From JBEIFW01 sp046081125 (GTDB lineage: Bacteria > Actinomycetota > Acidimicrobiia > Acidimicrobiales > Ilumatobacteraceae), in assembly GCA_046081125.1 (NCBI GenBank), contig JBJTVH010000008.1, positions 1 to 34,342 of the forward strand: a DNA stretch of 34,342 nt, given 5' to 3'. How positions within the stretch are numbered: position 1 is the stretch's first letter; each line of letters begins with the position of its first letter. The notes beneath the pieces were generated by a model. It worked only from the letters and a program-made list of their open reading frames with translations, was not told the origin of the DNA and did no database searches. Below, piece by piece: positions 31,197-34,342 of the stretch. Position numbers and translations under genes: made by a program.

Positions 31197-31359
31197 GCGG
31201 CGACGACACGCCCGACGTGCGCGTCGAGCGTGTCGATCGTCGGCTGCAGCGCGCCGCTCGTGTCGAGCTCGACCGCCTAAGGCCACGGGGAGAACCGGCT
31301 CGCCATCGCCGCCGCGACCTCGGGGGTGGCGTCGCTCGGGTGCGTCCGGTGGTCACGAG

Positions 31360-31845
31360 CCTCGCCACCATCGCTACGTCCACCTGCTCGGCGACCCCGT
31401 CGACCCCGTCGGTCTCGCGCCGCTGTCGTGCGGTGGGGTGATCGGGTTCAGGTCGTTGCGGGTGGCCGAGGTCCAGCCTGGTGACCGGCTCGGCCTGTAC
31501 GGCTTCGGGGCGTCGGCGTCCCTCGTCATCCAGGTGGCGACCCGTTGGGGCTGTGAGGTCGCAGTCGCGACCCGTAACCCGTTCGAAACGGCCAAGGCCC
31601 GGGCGCTCGGCGCCGCCTGGGTGGGCGGGTACGACGACGATCCGCCGTTCCGACTGGACAAGGCGATCACGTTCGCGCCGGCCGGTTCCGTGGTGATCCG
31701 TGCCCTCCAGGCGCTCGAGCGCGGCGGGGTGGTGGCGATCAACGCGATCCATCTCGACGAGATCCCACGTTTCGACTACGGCGATCTGTGGTGGGAACGA
31801 ACGATGCGCAGCGTCGCTAACGTCACGCGCGCGGAGCGGCTAGAC
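31360..31845 (+). pseudogene. Alcohol dehydrogenase remnant (MDR family), truncated at both ends
   Basis: Recognisable zinc-type alcohol dehydrogenase sequence begins near HRYVHLLGDP, before any start codon, and continues through APLSCGGVIGFRSL, cofactor loop GLYGFGASA and INAIHLDEIPRFDYGDLWWE to SVANVTRA. The GroES-like catalytic domain with its zinc ligands is missing or degenerate (31197-31360 holds only possible traces in other frames). The last roughly 40 residues of a normal enzyme are absent because the sequence switches in frame to a membrane protein. No activity is expected from this part. Confidence 0.7.
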
Positions 31846-32724
31846 ACGTCGTGGTTGCTGGTCGCCGGGCTGGCGGTGCTGGTGCGCGTAGCTGCGTATT
31901 CGACGCAGATCCGGCTGCTCGACCGGGGTCGGTTTCCCGCTGCGGCGGGCGTGGCGCTCACGCTGTACGGGCTCGGTGCCGTCACCCCGGCCGCGCCTGC
32001 CGAAGGACTGGTGCTCGCCGAGCGGGAGCTGCGCGGGCGAGGGCGCTCCCGGGAGCACGCCGTGCTGGTGCTCGGGTTCAGCGAGTGGTTCGCGCAGCGC
32101 ACGTTCTACGTCGTGGCGATTGCCGCGCTGCTCGGTGCGCTGGCGTTCGGTCAGGTCACGCTGGCGGAGACCTGGCCGTTGCTCGTCGTCGCCGCGCAGA
32201 TCGCTGCGGTGCTCGTCGCGACGGCCGTGCTCGCGATGCGACCCGGCCGTGCTCGCCGGAGTGCCGCGGCCGTGGCCCGGGTGCTGCGGGCCACGCGACG
32301 CGGCGCGGTCGACGCCGAGGCGGTGCAGGCCTGGCACCAGCAGGCGCTCGCGTTCGTCGGCCCTGCGCCGCGCCGAATCCTGCTGGCGGCGGTGTCGGCT
32401 TCCGGGGTGCTGGCCGACGGTGCGGTCCTGTGGGGCGCAGGCCGGGCGGCCGATCTCGACGTGCCGTACGTCATGGCGTTGCTGTGCGCCGTGGGCGCGA
32501 CGGTCGTGACCTGGGTGCCGTTGCTTCCCGCTGGACTCGGTCTGGTGGAAGCGGCGCTCCCGGCCCTCCTGCATCGCTTCGACGCCCCGCTCGACGCCGC
32601 CCTCGCCGCCTCGCTCGCGTACCGGGCCGCCGGCACTGTGCTGCCGGCGTTGCTGGGCGCCGTGGCGGTACTCGTGCTCGGCACAGCGCCGCCGGTCCGC
32701 CTGCAGTTGCGTCGAGACCGGTGA
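31438..32724 (+). CDS. Chimeric ORF: dehydrogenase fragment fused to flippase-like (UPF0104/LPG-synthase-TM) membrane protein
   Basis: The ORF gives 428 aa from GTG 31438. Residues 1 to about 135 are the Rossmann part of an alcohol dehydrogenase. From about residue 140 (WLLVAGLAVLVRVAAY) it becomes a polytopic membrane protein with about six hydrophobic segments and the family-like GLGAVTPAAPAEGLVLAERE and TWVPLLPAGLGLVEAAL. This resembles the UPF0104 / lysylphosphatidylglycerol synthase TM family, missing its first 50-80 residues. The junction at about 31840 joins two truncated genes in frame, as expected from a deletion. If expressed, translation might instead start at an internal GTG near 31876. 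Whether a functional membrane protein results is doubtful. Confidence 0.7.
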   Translation: MIGFRSLRVAEVQPGDRLGLYGFGASASLVIQVATRWGCEVAVATRNPFETAKARALGAAWVGGYDDDPPFRLDKAITFAPAGSVVIRALQALERGGVVAINAIHLDEIPRFDYGDLWWERTMRSVANVTRAERLDTSWLLVAGLAVLVRVAAYSTQIRLLDRGRFPAAAGVALTLYGLGAVTPAAPAEGLVLAERELRGRGRSREHAVLVLGFSEWFAQRTFYVVAIAALLGALAFGQVTLAETWPLLVVAAQIAAVLVATAVLAMRPGRARRSAAAVARVLRATRRGAVDAEAVQAWHQQALAFVGPAPRRILLAAVSASGVLADGAVLWGAGRAADLDVPYVMALLCAVGATVVTWVPLLPAGLGLVEAALPALLHRFDAPLDAALAASLAYRAAGTVLPALLGAVAVLVLGTAPPVRLQLRRDR

Positions 32725-32736
32725 CCGCTGCGCCCG

Positions 32737-33006
32737 TCAGGCCAGTTTTAGGAACATTCGCTGCACGTCGCCGAGGGAGTACCCCTCGACGGCAGCCTGC
32801 TCGGGGTGTGACACACACCAGGTCAGACCGGCAGCGACGAGGAGGAAGCCGGTCTGCTCCAACGCTTTGGTGACCGCCGAGATCTGGGTGACCACGTCGC
32901 GGCAGTCGCGACCTTCGGTGAGCATCTGCTGGACGCCTCGTACCTGACCCTCGGCGCGCCGGAGACGCTTGAGCAGATCCTCGATGGTCTCGGGCGGCAA
33001 CTCCAC
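32737..33006 (-). CDS. CsoR/FrmR-family repressor, CstR-like
   Basis: 89 aa, all-helical DUF156 repressor. The DNA-binding face is RLRRAEGQVRGVQQML (about 15-29). Two cysteines, Cys35 (GRDCRDV) and Cys64 (LTWCVS), have the 29-residue spacing found in both CsoR and CstR. The histidine that completes the Cu(I) site in CsoR (25 residues after the first Cys) is Gly60 here. A Cys pair without that His is the CstR pattern, which senses persulfide/polysulfide by disulfide or trisulfide bridging. ATG 33006 has an operator-like repeat 40 bp upstream. No copper exporter, rhodanese or persulfide dioxygenase gene is adjacent. Confidence 0.9.
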   Translation of the reverse strand: MELPPETIEDLLKRLRRAEGQVRGVQQMLTEGRDCRDVVTQISAVTKALEQTGFLLVAAGLTWCVSHPEQAAVEGYSLGDVQRMFLKLA

Positions 33007-33045
33007 GTCGGTCGTCCTCCTCGGGCCGGTCCGGCCGCCGTCGAT

Positions 33046-33063
33046 GATACCCGACGGGGTATC
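33046..33063. promoter_or_regulatory. Probable CsoR/CstR-type operator
   Basis: GATACCC-GACG-GGGTATC is a perfect 7-bp inverted repeat with a 4-nt spacer. The ATACCC...GGGTAT half-sites match the known CsoR/CstR operator style. It lies 40 bp upstream of the repressor start and after the ACP stop, so autoregulation is the simplest reading. Confidence 0.75.
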
Positions 33064-33090
33064 GACAGCGACCGGGTGGGCGTGGGGGCC

Positions 33091-33324
33091 TCAGTGCTGG
33101 CGGGCCGCGACGTACTCCGCCACGGCCCGCAGCGTGCGCAGTTCGCCGTAGTCGCGCTCGGCGATCTCCACGCCGGTGCGCTCGGCGATCGCCGCAGCCA
33201 GGTTGAGCAGGTCCATCGAGTCCAGGCCGAGGTCCTCGTAGAGGTCGTCGTCGAGTCGACTCAGGTCGACGTCGGGAGCAACCGACGAAAGGGCTGCGGT
33301 GACAGCGTCGAGGGCCGTGGTCAC
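33091..33324 (-). CDS. Acyl carrier protein
   Basis: 77 aa. The phosphopantetheine attachment serine is Ser36 in LYEDLGLDSMDLLNL; helices II-IV follow in acidic ACP style. It is a discrete ACP, not the housekeeping one, since no fab genes are near. GTG 33324 has a strong AGGAGG site 7 nt upstream and overlaps the stop of the E2-type acyltransferase as GTGA. The tight coupling suggests the acyltransferase loads or unloads this ACP. Confidence 0.92.
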   Translation of the reverse strand: MTTALDAVTAALSSVAPDVDLSRLDDDLYEDLGLDSMDLLNLAAAIAERTGVEIAERDYGELRTLRAVAEYVAARQH

Positions 33325-34342
33325 CAGTCCACCTCCTGAAGACGATCGGACAGCGCGAGCAGGTAGCGGGAGCCGAGACGCCCGTCGGTGACGCGATGGT
33401 CCCCGGCGAGTGTCGCATGCAGGACGGGACGCACGCCCAGGAGACCGTCGGCCGTGGCCCACGGTTCGGGGCGCACCGCCCCGAGACCGAGGATCGCGAC
33501 CTGGGGGGATGGATGATGGGCGACAACGAGTCTGCGCCCGTCTCCCCGAGGTCGGTGACCGTGAAAGTGGCACCGTCCACCTCGGAGGCCCGCAGCCGTC
33601 CGTTACGGGCTCGGGTGACCAGGTCGCGCAGGTCCGCCATGACCGCGTCGAGGTCCTTGTCGGCCGCATCGCGCACGACCGGCGCGAGCAGGCCACCTCG
33701 GCGCAATGCCACCACGGTCGCGACGTGGATGCCGTCGCCCGGGACGAACGCGCCGTTGCGCCACCACCCGCACAGCTCCGGAACAGCGCGCAGCGCAAGC
33801 GCGGCCGCCCGTAGGAACACGGCCGATGCGAGCACGCGCCGCGCCGGCGGCACGCTCTCGTTGCGGACTGCGAGGTGAGCGATGGTCGCGCCGACGTCGA
33901 TGCGCATGGCTGCGTGGTAGTGCGGGATCTCCGTCCAGGCGCGCGCCATCGTGGCGGCGATGGCGCGCCGCATGCGGTCGCCGCCGTCGGCAGGTCGAGG
34001 GGGCGCAGGCGGCGCAACGGGGGGCCGCTCGGCCGGCGTCGTGTCCGGGGTCGTTGCCGAGGCAACCATCGAGAGGATGTCGTCACCGGTGACGATCCGA
34101 CGGTGGTGACGAGGACGCGACCGTGGCCGAGCGCCAGGCGTTGGGAGCGCGCCGGACGTCTGGCCCGGGGCGTCACCCGCTCCCGGGGGGTAGGGGTCGG
34201 CGCTGCCCGGAGGGCCGCCTGTTCCACGTCCCGCCGGGAGATGCGCCCGCCGGGACCGGTTCCCTGTAGGCGGGCTACTGCGACATGGAGTTCGTCGGCC
34301 AGGTGGCGAACGACCGGGGACGTGAGCCGGGCGTCGCCCCCC
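33321..34342 (-). pseudogene. E2-type 2-oxoacid dehydrogenase acyltransferase, partial at window edge, two frameshifts
   Basis: Read leftward from the window edge: a peripheral subunit-binding domain (LTSPVVRHLADELHV, GTGPGGRISRRDVEQA), a second similar stretch (VTPRARR...IVTGDDILSM), a Pro-rich linker, and the catalytic domain (RMRRAIAATMARAW, GLLAPVVRDA, TFTVTDLGETGADSL, GDHRVTDG). The active-site His-Asp of DHRxxDG is present. The frame breaks twice, each consistent with one missing base: between about 34130 and 34085, and at the six-base G run 33503-33508. After correction it ends RLQEVDW with a TGA overlapping the ACP start. Any lipoyl domain would lie outside the window. An E2 paired with an ACP recalls pyruvate-dehydrogenase-like systems that load C2 units onto ACP in naphthyridinomycin/quinocarcin-type pathways. 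It may be a live gene with sequence errors. Confidence 0.75.

Noticed and set aside
29370..31286. A 638-codon minus-strand frame opposite the acyl-CoA ligase
   Set aside because: It is rich in His, Arg, Gly and Val with no motif, typical antisense of a high-GC gene with strong third-position bias.
1..34342. CRISPR arrays, insertion sequences, rRNA genes and riboswitches
   Set aside because: I saw no regularly spaced repeats, transposase-like proteins, rRNA-like conserved blocks or recognisable riboswitch cores on either strand.

Overview
This is high-GC DNA with short intergenic gaps, many 4-nt start/stop overlaps and frequent GTG starts. Gene content points to Actinomycetota. The order recA, miaB, miaA, dapF, hflX ... 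lexA, LysM gene, nrdR matches the recA-to-nrdR block known from actinobacteria such as Mycobacterium. SOS boxes have the Gram-positive GAAC-N4-GTTC form. A deep-branching class such as Acidimicrobiia is my guess from protein flavour; it was not tested.

Layout. 1-1500: right edge of an integrated element, with a tyrosine integrase pointing away from a tRNA-Lys gene; tRNA-His follows. 1845-14583: housekeeping block, with a DUF983-like membrane protein, recA (one LexA box), tRNA modification (miaB, miaA), DAP/lysine synthesis (dapF, dapC, dapE), hflX, and a divergent lexA / LysM-nrdR locus with four LexA boxes. It ends in a flavin-flavoured group: a RibD-C-type reductase, a dodecin and a divergent dodecin-USP fusion. 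14593-19050: alkylsulfatase-type metallo-beta-lactamase protein, folE and a lone molybdopterin hydroxylase large subunit. 19060-26738: accessory metabolism, with a PhnD-like protein plus a broken IclR-type HTH gene, a DinB/TIGR03084-like protein, TetR, crotonase, an APH-like phosphotransferase coupled to an unknown helical protein, and a P450-SDR-SDR operon whose genes all overlap by 4 nt.

26785-29575 is the most unusual part. A roughly 685-residue protein starts with a motif typical of DUF4157/eCIS-type cargo proteins, carries an HEYGH zinc-peptidase motif and has a long Ala-rich tail. It is coupled (TGATG) to a 233-residue protein of unknown function. I read this as a candidate exported metallopeptidase effector with an immunity, inhibitor or chaperone partner. 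No secretion machinery lies in the window.

29649-34342: acyl-CoA ligase, an in-frame chimera of a truncated alcohol dehydrogenase and a truncated flippase-like membrane protein, a CstR-like persulfide/metal repressor with its operator, and an acyl carrier protein coupled to an E2-type acyltransferase that runs off the right end.

Two cross-cutting patterns stand out. (1) dapF, hflX and the RibD-C-type reductase have no ATG/GTG/TTG at the conserved N-terminus; each has CTG there, with CTGA touching the upstream stop. (2) Four genes (metallopeptidase, IclR-type, E2 twice) are broken by what look like single missing bases, so sequence error must be excluded before calling them pseudogenes.
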